Of a stretch of DNA of 13,350 nt, positions 1 through 6,733 are shown in pieces. The stretch spans positions 1-13,350 of the forward strand of contig DATAAZ010000010.1 of assembly GCA_036259875.1 (NCBI GenBank), given 5' to 3'. Under the pieces are notes generated by a model that was not told the origin of the DNA, did not search any database, and saw nothing but the letters and a program-made list of their open reading frames with translations. Source of the stretch: DATAAZ01 sp036259875 (GTDB taxonomy: Bacteria; Actinomycetota; Thermoleophilia; Gaiellales; Gaiellaceae). The first letter of the stretch is position 1; every line of letters starts with the position of its first letter. A program made the translations under genes and the position numbers.

Positions 1-1
1 C

Positions 2-232
2 TCCGAGGCGACCTTCCGCGCCGTGCACAAGGACGCGAAGATCGCGGTCGGCCAGTCGAACCACACGATGTTCCTGCGCCCGGTGGTCGCCGGCCACGTG
101 ACGGCCGAGGCGCGCGTGCGCCACCGCGGCCGCACGACCTGGGTCTGGGACGTCGACCTGACGGACGCCGACGGCCGCCTCTGCGCGGTCGGCCGCGTGA
201 CGGTCGCGGTTCGCCCAGCGCGCCGTGATTGA
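2..232 (+). CDS. PaaI-like hotdog-fold thioesterase, C-terminal part (5' end outside window)
   Basis: Only the last 76 residues are present; the frame is open to the left edge. The visible part contains GQSNHTMFLRPVVAGHVTAEA followed by a strand rich in RHRGRTTWVWDV and DADGRLCAVGRVTVAV. This is the classic second half of PaaI/YbgC-like hotdog acyl-CoA thioesterases: a central beta strand, the 'FLRPV..G' turn and a closing 'A.GRVTVAVRP' strand. The family hydrolyses acyl-CoA thioesters, often aromatic ones such as phenylacetyl-CoA derivatives, in the cytoplasm. The catalytic Asp/Asn on the central helix lies upstream and cannot be checked. The stop overlaps the GTG start of the PaaX-type regulator downstream by eight bases, so the two are probably co-transcribed, which fits a link to aromatic or phenylacetate metabolism. 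The substrate is inferred. Confidence 0.8.
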   Translation, partial: SEATFRAVHKDAKIAVGQSNHTMFLRPVVAGHVTAEARVRHRGRTTWVWDVDLTDADGRLCAVGRVTVAVRPARRD

Positions 233-1085
233 CGCGCTCGTCGAGCGGCGGCCGCAGAGCCTCGTCGTCACGCTGCTCGGCGCGTACGTCTACCCGGACG
301 ATCGGCCCGTTTGGTCGGGCGGCCTCGTGCGGCTGCTCGGCGAGCTCGGCTTCTCGGCGGGGGCGGCCCGCGTTGCGCTCGCGCGGCTGACCCGCCGCGA
401 GCTTCTCGAGCGGACACGGGACGGCCGGCTGGTCTACTACCGGATGACGCCCAGGACAGCAGCGCTCCTCCACGAGGGTGAGCGGCGGATCTTCGCGCTC
501 GGGCGCGCGATCCGCGCTCCCGCCGTCTGGACGCTCGTCTGGCACGCGATCCCGGACGAGCACCGGGTGCAGCGCGCCCGCCTCTCCCGGCGCCTTCGCT
601 TCCTCGGCTTCGGCTCGCCGCAGGACGGCCTGTGGCTGGCCCCGCACGACCGTCGGCGCGAGGTGGGGAATCTGCTCGACGAGCTCGGCGTCACGTCCCA
701 CGCCACCGTCCTCGTCGCGCGGCCGGCCGGCTCGGCAGCGGTGGAGCCGCTCGTCGCGCGCGCCTGGGACGCGGCTGGCCTCGCGGCGCGCTACCGCGCG
801 TTCGTCGAGGCGTTCGCGCGCTACGAGGACGACGGCCTCGCCGACCGGGAGGCGTTCCTCGTCCGGACGCGGCTCGCGCACGCGTTCCGCCAGTTTCCCT
901 CGCTCGATCCCGAGCTTCCGGACGAGGTAGCGCCCACGAACGGGCATCGCGAACGCGCCGTCGCAATCTTCCACGCGCTCTACGGGTCACTCGCGCCGCC
1001 GGCGCAACGGCACTTCGACGCGGCTACTGGCTCGCCTGCGCCCCGTCCGACCCGAGCGTCCGCGCCGCCGCCTCGCTCGAGCTGA
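225..1085 (+). CDS. PaaX-family transcriptional regulator
   Basis: The 286-residue protein starts at a GTG inside the end of the thioesterase gene. Residues about 8-85 form a winged helix-turn-helix (VVTLLGAYVYP, then a helix pair ending in ARVALARLTRRELLERTRDG and the wing RLVYYRMT). The middle (about 95-180, with WTLVWHAIPDEHR and RLRFLGFGSPQDGLWLAP) matches the PaaX central domain, and about 185-265 the PaaX C-terminal helical domain (ARYRAFVEAFARYEDDGL). PaaX represses phenylacetate-catabolism genes and is released by phenylacetyl-CoA. The length is near the usual size; the last 20 residues are a Pro/Ala/Ser-rich tail without obvious homology. Its 3' end overlaps the opposite-strand DUF3303 gene by 62 bases. 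Targets are not shown here; control of the upstream thioesterase operon is inferred. Confidence 0.88.
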   Translation: MIDALVERRPQSLVVTLLGAYVYPDDRPVWSGGLVRLLGELGFSAGAARVALARLTRRELLERTRDGRLVYYRMTPRTAALLHEGERRIFALGRAIRAPAVWTLVWHAIPDEHRVQRARLSRRLRFLGFGSPQDGLWLAPHDRRREVGNLLDELGVTSHATVLVARPAGSAAVEPLVARAWDAAGLAARYRAFVEAFARYEDDGLADREAFLVRTRLAHAFRQFPSLDPELPDEVAPTNGHRERAVAIFHALYGSLAPPAQRHFDAATGSPAPRPTRASAPPPRSS

Positions 1086-1311
1086 TCACGGGGACGACTT
1101 CGAACGCCACCAGGTCGCTCCACCGACGCGTCCACTCCTCGAGCAGCCTCGGGTCGTCGGTCTCCATGAGCTGGAAACACCGCTCGAGGCGCTCGTCCGT
1201 CCAGCTGTCGACGTAGCGCAGGCCGCGCGGGAGCATCCGGCCGCTCGCCGCCGCCCGCTCGTAGACGGGCCGCGCCCCGCGGACGAACCTCTCGATGACC
1301 ATGTACCGCAC
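1024..1311 (-). CDS. DUF3303-family small protein
   Basis: This is a 95-residue protein. Its core, MVIERF, then a Tyr-rich stretch, RMLPRGLRYVDSW, RCFQLMETDDPRLLEEW and WSDLVAFEVVPV, is characteristic of the DUF3303 ferredoxin-fold family, whose function is not established. I take the GTG at 1311 as start because family members usually begin with three residues before MVIERF; the ATG at 1302 is the alternative. The last 15 or so residues (SSSEAAARTLGSDGAQ) lie beyond the conserved core and overlap the end of the paaX gene on the other strand. The gene follows trpB2 with a 40-base gap on the same strand, so it may be the second gene of a trpB2 transcript. Confidence 0.8.
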   Translation of the reverse strand: MRYMVIERFVRGARPVYERAAASGRMLPRGLRYVDSWTDERLERCFQLMETDDPRLLEEWTRRWSDLVAFEVVPVISSSEAAARTLGSDGAQASQ

Positions 1312-1351
1312 GGCGATCGCCGAGCCGTCGCCGGGCGGCCCCTTCGGGCGC

Positions 1352-2728
1352 CTACGCGCTGACGCCGGCGGGCTTCGGAAGCGACTCGATCGCCCTCAGC
1401 GCCCGCTCGATCTCGTCGTCGGCGAGCTCGAGGTCCTCGAGCTCTCCCGCGAGGTGCGCGTCGTACGCGCCGAGGTCGAAGTGGCCGTGGCCCGAGAGGT
1501 TGAAGAGGATCGTGCGCTCCTCACCCGCGTCGTCGGCCTGGGCCGCCGCGCGCAAGACGCCGTGGACGGCATGCGCAGCCTCGGGTGCCGGGATGATCCC
1601 TTCGCTTCGCGCGAACTCGACGCCGGACGCGAAGACCTCGCGCTGCGTGTAGGCCTCGGCGCGGATCAGCCCGTCAAGGACGAGCTGCGAGATGAGCGGG
1701 GCTACGCCGTGGTAGCGAAGGCCGCCCGCGTGGATGGGCGCGGGGACGAAGTCGTGGCCGAGCGTATGCATGGGGACGAGCGGCGTCAGCTCGCCCGTGT
1801 CGCCGAAGTCGTACGCGAAGGGGCCGCGCGTGAGCGTGGGGCAGGCGGCCGGCTCGCAGGCGAGCACGTCGATCTCGCGCCCCGCGATCTTCTCGCGCAG
1901 GAAGGGGAACGCGAGCCCGGCGAAGTTCGAGCCGCCACCGACGCAGCCGACCACGAGGTCCGGGAAGGCGCCCGCCTGCTCCATCTGCGCGAGGGCCTCC
2001 TGTCCGATGACCGTCTGGTGCATGAGGACGTGGTTCAGGACGCTGCCGAGCGAGTACGCCGTGTCGGCGCGGCCGGCCGCGTCCTCGACCGCCTCGGAGA
2101 TCGCGATTCCGAGGCTGCCCGGCGAGTCCGGGTTCTCCTCGCGGACGGCTCGCCCCGCCTGCGTGTCCTCCGAGGGGCTCGGGACGACGGTGGCGCCCCA
2201 CGTCTCCATCATCGAGCGCCGGTACGGCTTCTGCTCATAGGAGACCTTGACCATGTAGACCTTGCACTCGAGTCCGAAGAGCTGCGTCGCGAGCGCGAGC
2301 GCGCTGCCCCATTGGCCGGCGCCGGTCTCGGTCGTGAGCCGGCGTCGCCCCTCCACCTTCGAGTAGTAGGCCTGGGCGACCGCGGTGTTCGGCTTGTGAC
2401 TTCCGGCGGGGCTGACCCCCTCGTACTTGTAAAAGATCCGCGACTTCGTCCCGAGCGCCCGCTCGAGCCGGTGCGCCCGGTAGAGCGGCGTGGGGCGCCA
2501 CAGGCGAAGGACGTCGCGCACGGCCTCGGGGACGGGGATCTCCGCGTCCTGCGAGACCTCCTGGAGGATGAGGTCCATCGGGAACAGCGGAGCGAGGTCA
2601 TCCGGGCCGACGGGCTGGCCGGTGCCGGGATGCAGCACCGGCTGAGCCGGCGTCGGCATGTCGGCCTGGATGTTGTACCAGCGGTCGGGGATTGCAGATT
2701 CGGGCAGGAGGAGCTTCGTCTCGGTCAT
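1352..2728 (-). CDS. trpB: TrpB2-type tryptophan synthase beta-like protein (PLP-dependent)
   Basis: The 458-residue protein makes L-tryptophan from L-serine and indole using pyridoxal phosphate. Its length and N-terminal extension (PDRWYNIQADMP, residues 15-26) mark the TrpB2 branch rather than the roughly 400-residue TrpB1. Visible motifs are RPTPLY (78-83), the PLP lysine K112 in GSHKPNT, ETGAGQWG (134-141) and the glycine-rich phosphate loop GCVGGGSN (261-268). No trpA, trpC or other trp gene is nearby, as is common for trpB2, which may act alone to salvage indole or as a serine deaminase. The ATG lies 16 bases from the divergent VOC gene, so the two share a very short regulatory gap. The frame is intact and all key residues are present. 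Confidence 0.95.
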   Translation of the reverse strand: MTETKLLLPESAIPDRWYNIQADMPTPAQPVLHPGTGQPVGPDDLAPLFPMDLILQEVSQDAEIPVPEAVRDVLRLWRPTPLYRAHRLERALGTKSRIFYKYEGVSPAGSHKPNTAVAQAYYSKVEGRRRLTTETGAGQWGSALALATQLFGLECKVYMVKVSYEQKPYRRSMMETWGATVVPSPSEDTQAGRAVREENPDSPGSLGIAISEAVEDAAGRADTAYSLGSVLNHVLMHQTVIGQEALAQMEQAGAFPDLVVGCVGGGSNFAGLAFPFLREKIAGREIDVLACEPAACPTLTRGPFAYDFGDTGELTPLVPMHTLGHDFVPAPIHAGGLRYHGVAPLISQLVLDGLIRAEAYTQREVFASGVEFARSEGIIPAPEAAHAVHGVLRAAAQADDAGEERTILFNLSGHGHFDLGAYDAHLAGELEDLELADDEIERALRAIESLPKPAGVSA

Positions 2729-2744
2729 GAGCGGAGGATAATCC

Positions 2745-3137
2745 GTGCGAATGGCAGGCGAGGTCTATCCGTTCTTGACGTACCGTGACGCCCGCGCCGC
2801 GATCGAGTGGCTCGAGAAGGCGTTCGGCTTCGGGCGCCATCTCGTCGTCGACGGGCCGGACGGCAGCGTCGTTCACGCCGAGCTCACGAACGGCGAGGGA
2901 ATGGTGATGCTCGCGTCCGAGCGGGAGGACGGCGGCCGCTTCGGCCACCACGCCGGGCAGGGCTGGCTGTACGTCGTCGTGGCCGACGCGGACGCGCATC
3001 ACGAGCGCGCGAGGAGGGCGGGGGCCGAGATCGTGATGGAGCCGACCGACCAGGTTTACGGCTCCCGCGACTACAGCGCCCGTGACCCGGAGGGGAACCT
3101 CTGGAGCTTCGGTACGTACCGCCCCGAGGCACCCTGA
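2745..3137 (+). CDS. VOC (glyoxalase/bleomycin-resistance fold) family protein
   Basis: This 130-residue protein has two beta-alpha-beta-beta-beta modules typical of the vicinal oxygen chelate fold. Module one runs VYPFLTYRDARAAIEWLEKAF to HAELTNGEGMVML (about 7-57). Module two runs WLYVVVADADAHHERARRAGAE to YGSRDYSARDPEGNLWSFG (about 74-123), the latter being the usual PhnB/YhfR-like ending. H44 is a likely metal-ligand position, but the usual acidic residue in the final strand appears as Ser in LWSFG, so metal use is uncertain. Start: GGAGG at 2733-2737 sits seven bases before GTG 2745, better than the 13 bases to ATG 2751. The stop overlaps a probable CTG start of the next gene. The substrate is unknown. 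Confidence 0.85.
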   Translation: MRMAGEVYPFLTYRDARAAIEWLEKAFGFGRHLVVDGPDGSVVHAELTNGEGMVMLASEREDGGRFGHHAGQGWLYVVVADADAHHERARRAGAEIVMEPTDQVYGSRDYSARDPEGNLWSFGTYRPEAP

Positions 3138-3712
3138 GCACTCGCGCCGGCCTTCCGATCGTCGAGGCGCGTGATCGCGACATCTGGCGAACGTGGCTCG
3201 AGAAGCACCACGCGACCGCGCCCGGCGCCTGGCTCGTCAACTACCGGAAGGCGACGGGCGAGACGGCGGTCTCCTACGAGGAGGCCGTCGAAGAGGCGCT
3301 GGCCTTCGGCTGGATCGACTCGAAGGCGAACCCGCTCGACGAGGAGCGGTATCTCCAGATGTTCACGCCGCGGCGCCCCGGCAGCCCGTGGTCGCGGTCG
3401 AACAAGGAACGCGTCGCGAGGCTGGAGCGCGACGGCCGCATGACCCCGGCCGGCCGCGCTCTCGTCGAGGCGGCGAAGCGCGACGGCTCGTGGACGAAGC
3501 TCGACGCGGTCGAGAACCTCGAAATCCCGCCTGATCTCGCCGAGGCGCTCGCCTCGATCCCCGAGGCCGAGACGCACTTTGCCGCGTTCAGCGCGTCCTC
3601 GCGCCGTCACATCCTCGCGTGGATCGCTGGCGCGAAGCGACCCGAGACGCGCGCGAGACGAATCGCCGAGACCGCGCGGCTCGCCGCGCAGAACGTGAAG
3701 GCGAACATGTAG
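3134..3712 (+). CDS. YdeI/OmpD-associated-like protein, probable CTG start
   Basis: The reading frame encodes 192 residues that match the YdeI/OmpD-associated family: LPIVEARDRDIWRTWLEKHH (7-26), GAWLVNYRK, SYEEAVEEALAFGWIDSKA (47-65), FTPRRPGSPWSRSNKERVARL (77-97), GRMTPAGRALVEAAKRDGSW (101-120) and a helical C-terminal YdeI domain (about 135-190). The first ATG in frame is at 3359, in the middle of the conserved FTPRRP motif, and would discard about 75 conserved residues. No ATG, GTG or TTG exists between the upstream stop at 3083 and that point. CTG at 3134 overlaps the VOC stop (CTGA) and has GAGG four bases upstream, so a CTG start with translational coupling is the best model. A -1 frameshift from the VOC gene or a sequencing error is the alternative. 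The molecular function is poorly defined; stress or peptide resistance has been suggested for relatives. Confidence 0.8.
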   Translation: MSTRAGLPIVEARDRDIWRTWLEKHHATAPGAWLVNYRKATGETAVSYEEAVEEALAFGWIDSKANPLDEERYLQMFTPRRPGSPWSRSNKERVARLERDGRMTPAGRALVEAAKRDGSWTKLDAVENLEIPPDLAEALASIPEAETHFAAFSASSRRHILAWIAGAKRPETRARRIAETARLAAQNVKANM

Positions 3713-3717
3713 GACGC

Positions 3718-4757
3718 TCAGGCGTGGAACGCGGCGAGCCGCTCCGCCTCCTCGTCGAGCGCGCGCCGCGTCGCCCGGGTGAGCCGTCTGAACGGCTCCA
3801 CTCGAATTCGTCCCTTGTCGTACCGCCAGGTTCCCGCGACCGCGCCGTCGACGAGGAACGTGTTGACGGACTGCGGCGTCCGCACGTTGAAGACGCGCGG
3901 ACGGTGCTCCTCCGGCAGGATCCCCGTCCTCCGCGCGTGCGCGAGGAGCGTCGAGTCCCACACGGGCAGGAAGCGCGGCGGGGCGGGCGTGTCCGGATGG
4001 GGAAGGGGCGCGCGCGCCAGATCGGCGAGCGCTTTGCCGGTCTCCGAGCGGAAGCGGCGGAGACGGAGACGCTCGAGCGCCGGGGCGATCCGCTTCGGCC
4101 GAAGACCGGCCCAGTCGGCGATCTCCGCCGGCGCCGCCGGGCCGAAGCCCTCGAGGTAACGCCGCACGAGGTGCTCGATGCTCTCGTCGGGCGTCAGCTG
4201 CGGGGGACCGAGCCACTCCTCCGCCGCCGCGTAGAGGTCGGCCCGGCGGCGTTCCCACGTGCCCGACGGCGGCACGCGCACGAGATCGAGCCAGAGTCCG
4301 ACGGCGTTGACGCGCTCCTTCCCGACGATCTCCTCGAGCTCCGCCCGCGCAACCGGGCCCTGTACGAGCCGAGAGCGCAGGCGCGCGGCGGCCGCGGCGA
4401 GCTCACCCGCGCTCGGCCGCTTCCGCCCGCCCCGGAGCCAGAGCTCGCGCCGCGCCTCGCGGATCGCGACCGCGAACGGCCAGTAGTCGCCCGCGGCGAC
4501 GAGGTGGATCGTCACCCGCATGAGCGTTCCCTGGACGACCGCCCGCCGCTCGAGCGCGCGCGTCAGGTCGTCCCGCTCGAACCCTTCGACGCGAGACCAG
4601 AGACCGACGTACATCGAGGGGGCGTACTGCGCCTGGATCCCGCCCGTCCGCTCGAGCGCGCGCGGAACCGGGATCCGTGCCCGCTCGAGCAGGAGCTGGC
4701 GGCGAGGAGCGCGCGGTTCAGCTCGCGCTGAGTGAGAACCCGTTCGCCGCCGGCCAC
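3718..4757 (-). CDS. AlkZ-like winged-helix (HTH_42) DNA glycosylase-family protein, frameshifted near N terminus
   Basis: The intact frame from ATG 4614 gives 298 residues: MYVGLWSRVEGFERDDLTRALER, MRVTIHLVAAGDYWPF, several winged-helix units, GRPH-like segments and a C-terminal VNTFLVDGAVAGTWRYDKGRI. This is the HTH_42/AlkZ family, whose best-known members unhook DNA interstrand crosslinks. The expected N terminus is in another frame: from GTG 4757 it reads VLTQRELNRALLA, and then, after a one-base loss at about 4699-4701, QLLLERARIPVPRALERTGG, then IQAQYAPS running straight into M4614. The QAQ (codons at 4635-4627) matches the family's catalytic QxQ motif, so a call starting at 4614 would miss it. 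This is either a real recent frameshift or a sequencing error in a GC-rich run. The gene converges on the YdeI-like gene with a five-base gap. Confidence 0.82.
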
Positions 4758-4774
4758 GGCGCGCGAATCTACCG

Positions 4775-4817
4775 GCCGCGAGGCGCGAGTATCAGTCTGT
4801 GACTAGCGCCTCGCGGC
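4775..4817 (-). terminator. 12-bp GC-rich inverted repeat, likely hairpin terminator
   Basis: Arms 4775-4786 (GCCGCGAGGCGC) and 4806-4817 are perfect reverse complements with a 19-base loop. Three more pairs (AGT/ACT) can form inside after one mismatch. It begins seven bases after the stop of the minus-strand M15/extensin-like gene and ends before the start of the AlkZ-like gene, where a terminator is expected. There is no T-tract on either side, so it would be a hairpin-only terminator or a transcript-stabilising structure. Confidence 0.55.
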
Positions 4818-4823
4818 GGGGAG

Positions 4824-5760
4824 CTAACCGACCGAGAGCCGGAAGCCGAGCCGCCCGCTCCGGCGGAGGAACCGCTGCCAGACCCTGACGTCGTCGACGT
4901 CGTTCGGAAGCCCGATCCGCTGAAAGACCTTGGCGAGCGCGCCGGCGGTCTTCTCGCCGAAGTCCCCGTCCACCGCGAGCCTCGGCGACGCGCCCCAGAT
5001 GTCGTTCAGAACGGCTTGGGTGAGCGACACCGTGGAGTGCTGGCGGTTGAACGCGACTCCGACCGCGTGGTCCTGGTGGAAGTGATCCGCGTGGTCGGCG
5101 TCGTGCTTGCCATGGAGCACGAAGCACGCATTGCTCCGGAGGAGCGCGCCGAGCGCCCAGTAGCGCTGCCGGGTCGCGAGCGACGACGAGGCGTGGTCGC
5201 GCTGGATCGGGGCGATCTCGACGTTGTCGAACACGACTCGATCCCAGTCGCACGCGAGGCCGCGCCCGTGCATGCCCGGCTTGTCGACGAACATCCCGGC
5301 CGAGACGATCCGTCCGAGCTCGCCGAACCCCGCCGGCGCCCGCTCTCGAATCTGCTTGACGGTTCGGCGCAGGATCGGAACGAATCCCGGCGCGACCGGA
5401 AACCGGCGCGGGCCCGGGTTGGCCGTCCGCTCGTAGAAAAGAGGAACGCCGAGGATCTCTCGCACCTCCGAAAACGGGGCTTTCATGCCCTCGGGCGGCG
5501 CCAGGAGCGCTTCGTCGGGCACGTCGAGGCCGCGCCGCGCGTCCGGATCGGCCTCCTCTTCCGAGATCCCGGCCGGCTCGTCTCCCGGCGGCTCGTCGAC
5601 CCGCGGCTCGTCCTCTGCGCGGTCGGCCTCCTCCTCGGCGGCGAGCACCTCGTCGAGGACGTCGTCGTGGTTCACGGCCTCACGAGTGCGCCGCAGCGCC
5701 GACGAGCCCGAGGAGCACGAACGCGATCCCCCGACCCAGGACGATCCCGAGCGCGACCAT
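4824..5760 (-). CDS. Membrane-anchored M15/extensin-like peptidase with peptidoglycan-binding domain, probable frameshift
   Basis: The frame from 5675 to 4824 encodes (numbered from GTG 5675, 283 residues) an acidic Pro-rich linker (1-60), a catalytic domain (about 64-215) and a C-terminal peptidoglycan-binding-like domain (LTQAVLNDIWG, LAVDGDFGEKTAGALAKVFQ, 218-275). H136-x6-D143 in HGRGLACDWD and HADHFHQD (H195-D202) give the zinc-ligand pattern of M15 D,D-carboxypeptidases and extensin-like C domains. The likely true start is ATG 5760, which encodes a membrane helix (MVALGIVLGRGIAFVLLGLVG) and sits about 10 bases after a good promoter, but that frame stops at 5680. One extra or two missing bases near 5697 would join it to LRRTREAVNHDDV. 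Without a frameshift, GTG 5675 would give a protein lacking export signals. The role is presumably cell-wall peptide cleavage outside the membrane. It is divergent from the caspase operon. Confidence 0.72.
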
Positions 5761-5770
5761 TCGCCGCGCG

Positions 5771-5799
5771 ACTCTACTTCGTGTGCCAACTTGTGGCAA
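5771..5799 (-). promoter_or_regulatory. Sigma70-type promoter for the M15/extensin-like gene
   Basis: On the minus strand, TTGCCA (5799-5794) is followed by a 17-base spacer and TAGAGT (5776-5771). Matches to consensus are 5/6 and 4/6. The -10 ends 10 bases before ATG 5760, so the transcript would have a leader of only a few bases. This supports 5760 as the true start of the wall peptidase gene. Confidence 0.55.
5784..5798. repeat. Inverted repeat TGCCA-N5-TGGCA, possible operator
   Basis: A short dyad, TGCCA (5784-5788) and TGGCA (5794-5798), overlaps the -35 element and spacer of the minus-strand promoter and lies about 20 bases upstream of the plus-strand -35. Its position between two divergent promoters would suit a regulator site. 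It is short enough to occur by chance. Confidence 0.3.
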
Positions 5800-5818
5800 G
5801 AGCAGGCATTCCGTCGCG

Positions 5819-5847
5819 TTGACGCCTGTCTCCGCGGGCAGTACGCT
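5819..5847 (+). promoter_or_regulatory. Sigma70-type promoter for the caspase-lipase operon
   Basis: TTGACG (5819-5824), a 17-base spacer and TACGCT (5842-5847) fit the relaxed TTGACN / TANNNT pattern common in high-GC actinobacteria. The start of transcription would be near 5854, giving a leader of about 26 bases that carries the strong ribosome binding site at 5865. Confidence 0.5.
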
Positions 5848-5864
5848 CGTCGTTCCGACCTGTC

Positions 5865-5872
5865 GGAGGAGG
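5865..5872 (+). promoter_or_regulatory. Strong ribosome binding site deciding a CTG start
   Basis: GGAGGAGG is an unusually complete Shine-Dalgarno sequence for this window and ends seven bases before CTG 5880, ideal spacing. The only nearby conventional start, GTG 5872, overlaps the site itself and opens a 13-codon dead-end frame. Confidence 0.7.
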
Positions 5873-5879
5873 TGCCGAT

Positions 5880-6719
5880 CTGGCACGCGGTCTTTCGATC
5901 CACATCGGTCTGAACACCGTCGACCCCGACCACTACGGGGGCTGGAGCGGGACGCTCAGGGCGTGTGAGTTCGACGCGAAGGACATGGCTTCGATCGCCG
6001 ATCAGAACGGCTTCGAGACCCGCACGCTCCTGACGAGGCAGGGGACCGCGTCGGCCGTGAGGGACGCGATCGGACGGGCCGCCGACGAGCTCGGGGAGGG
6101 CGACATCCTCTTCCTCACGTACTCGGGGCACGGAGGCCAGGTGCCCGACCGAAACGGCGCCGACGAGCCCGACAGGCAGGACGAGACGTGGGTCCTCTTC
6201 GACCGCCAGCTCGTTGACGACGAGCTCTTCGCGCTCTGGGCCCGCTTCCAGAAGGGCGTGCGGATCTTCGTGCTCTCCGACAGCTGCCACTCGGGCTCGG
6301 TGACGCGCGACCTCTTCGACGCGGTGACGCCCGGGGTCGTCGAAAAGGGGATGGTCGACGACGACGAGCCGCGCACGAAGGACATGCCGCGCGAGGTGCA
6401 GGACGAGACGTACGCGAGGAACAGCGAGCTCTACGACTCGATTCAGCGCCACCACGAGGCGGGGGACACGGTCGATGTGGGGGCGAGCGTGCTCCTCATC
6501 TCGGGGTGCCAGGACAACCAGCTCTCATTCGACGGAACCAGGAACGGCCTCTTCACGCAGACGCTCCTGCGCGTCTGGAACGACGGTCGGTTCCGGGGCG
6601 GTCATCGCGCGCTCTGGAAGGCGATCCAGGCCCAGATGCCGCCCACCCAGAGCCCGAACCTCTTCGTTGTGGGACACCAGAACCGCACGTTCGTCCGCCA
6701 GCGGCCGCTCACGATCTAG
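5880..6719 (+). CDS. Metacaspase-like C14 protease (caspase family), probable CTG start
   Basis: Read from CTG 5880 this is a 279-residue single-domain caspase-fold protease. The first strand GLSIHIGLN (4-12), GTLRACEFDAKDM (24-36), the catalytic histidine H84 in TYSGHGGQ and the catalytic cysteine C136 in LSDSCHSGS all follow the p20 pattern of metacaspases. The segment NGADEPDRQDETWVLFDR (about 93-110) resembles the acidic region that gives metacaspases Arg/Lys preference. The p10-like part contains VLLISGCQDNQLSFDG (about 204-219). The first ATG (5985) would remove strand 1 and helix 1, so it is unlikely to be the start; no ATG, GTG or TTG lies in frame between 5832 and that point. It is the first gene of a three-gene operon with a lipase and a second caspase. 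No signal peptide is seen, so it is cytoplasmic. The target is unknown. Confidence 0.88.
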   Translation: MARGLSIHIGLNTVDPDHYGGWSGTLRACEFDAKDMASIADQNGFETRTLLTRQGTASAVRDAIGRAADELGEGDILFLTYSGHGGQVPDRNGADEPDRQDETWVLFDRQLVDDELFALWARFQKGVRIFVLSDSCHSGSVTRDLFDAVTPGVVEKGMVDDDEPRTKDMPREVQDETYARNSELYDSIQRHHEAGDTVDVGASVLLISGCQDNQLSFDGTRNGLFTQTLLRVWNDGRFRGGHRALWKAIQAQMPPTQSPNLFVVGHQNRTFVRQRPLTI

Positions 6720-6733
6720 TGCCGAGAAAGGCG

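Noticed and set aside
1295..2788. A 497-codon plus-strand open frame, longer than the gene opposite it
   Set aside because: It is antisense to trpB2, which has all PLP-enzyme motifs. Its translation is rich in Arg/Asp/Glu/Val without domain features, a usual GC-rich shadow.
3071..4258. A 395-codon minus-strand open frame
   Set aside because: It overlaps the YdeI-like and AlkZ-like genes in other frames and shows only Arg/Ala/Pro-rich shadow sequence.
5872..5913. GTG-initiated 13-codon frame before the metacaspase as a leader peptide
   Set aside because: Its start overlaps the ribosome binding site, and its peptide has no attenuator-like features.
5761..6455. Upstream half of a 543-codon minus-strand frame that would extend the wall peptidase
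   Set aside because: It is antisense to the metacaspase and its composition is shadow-like; the peptidase promoter and membrane segment lie at about 5760-5799.
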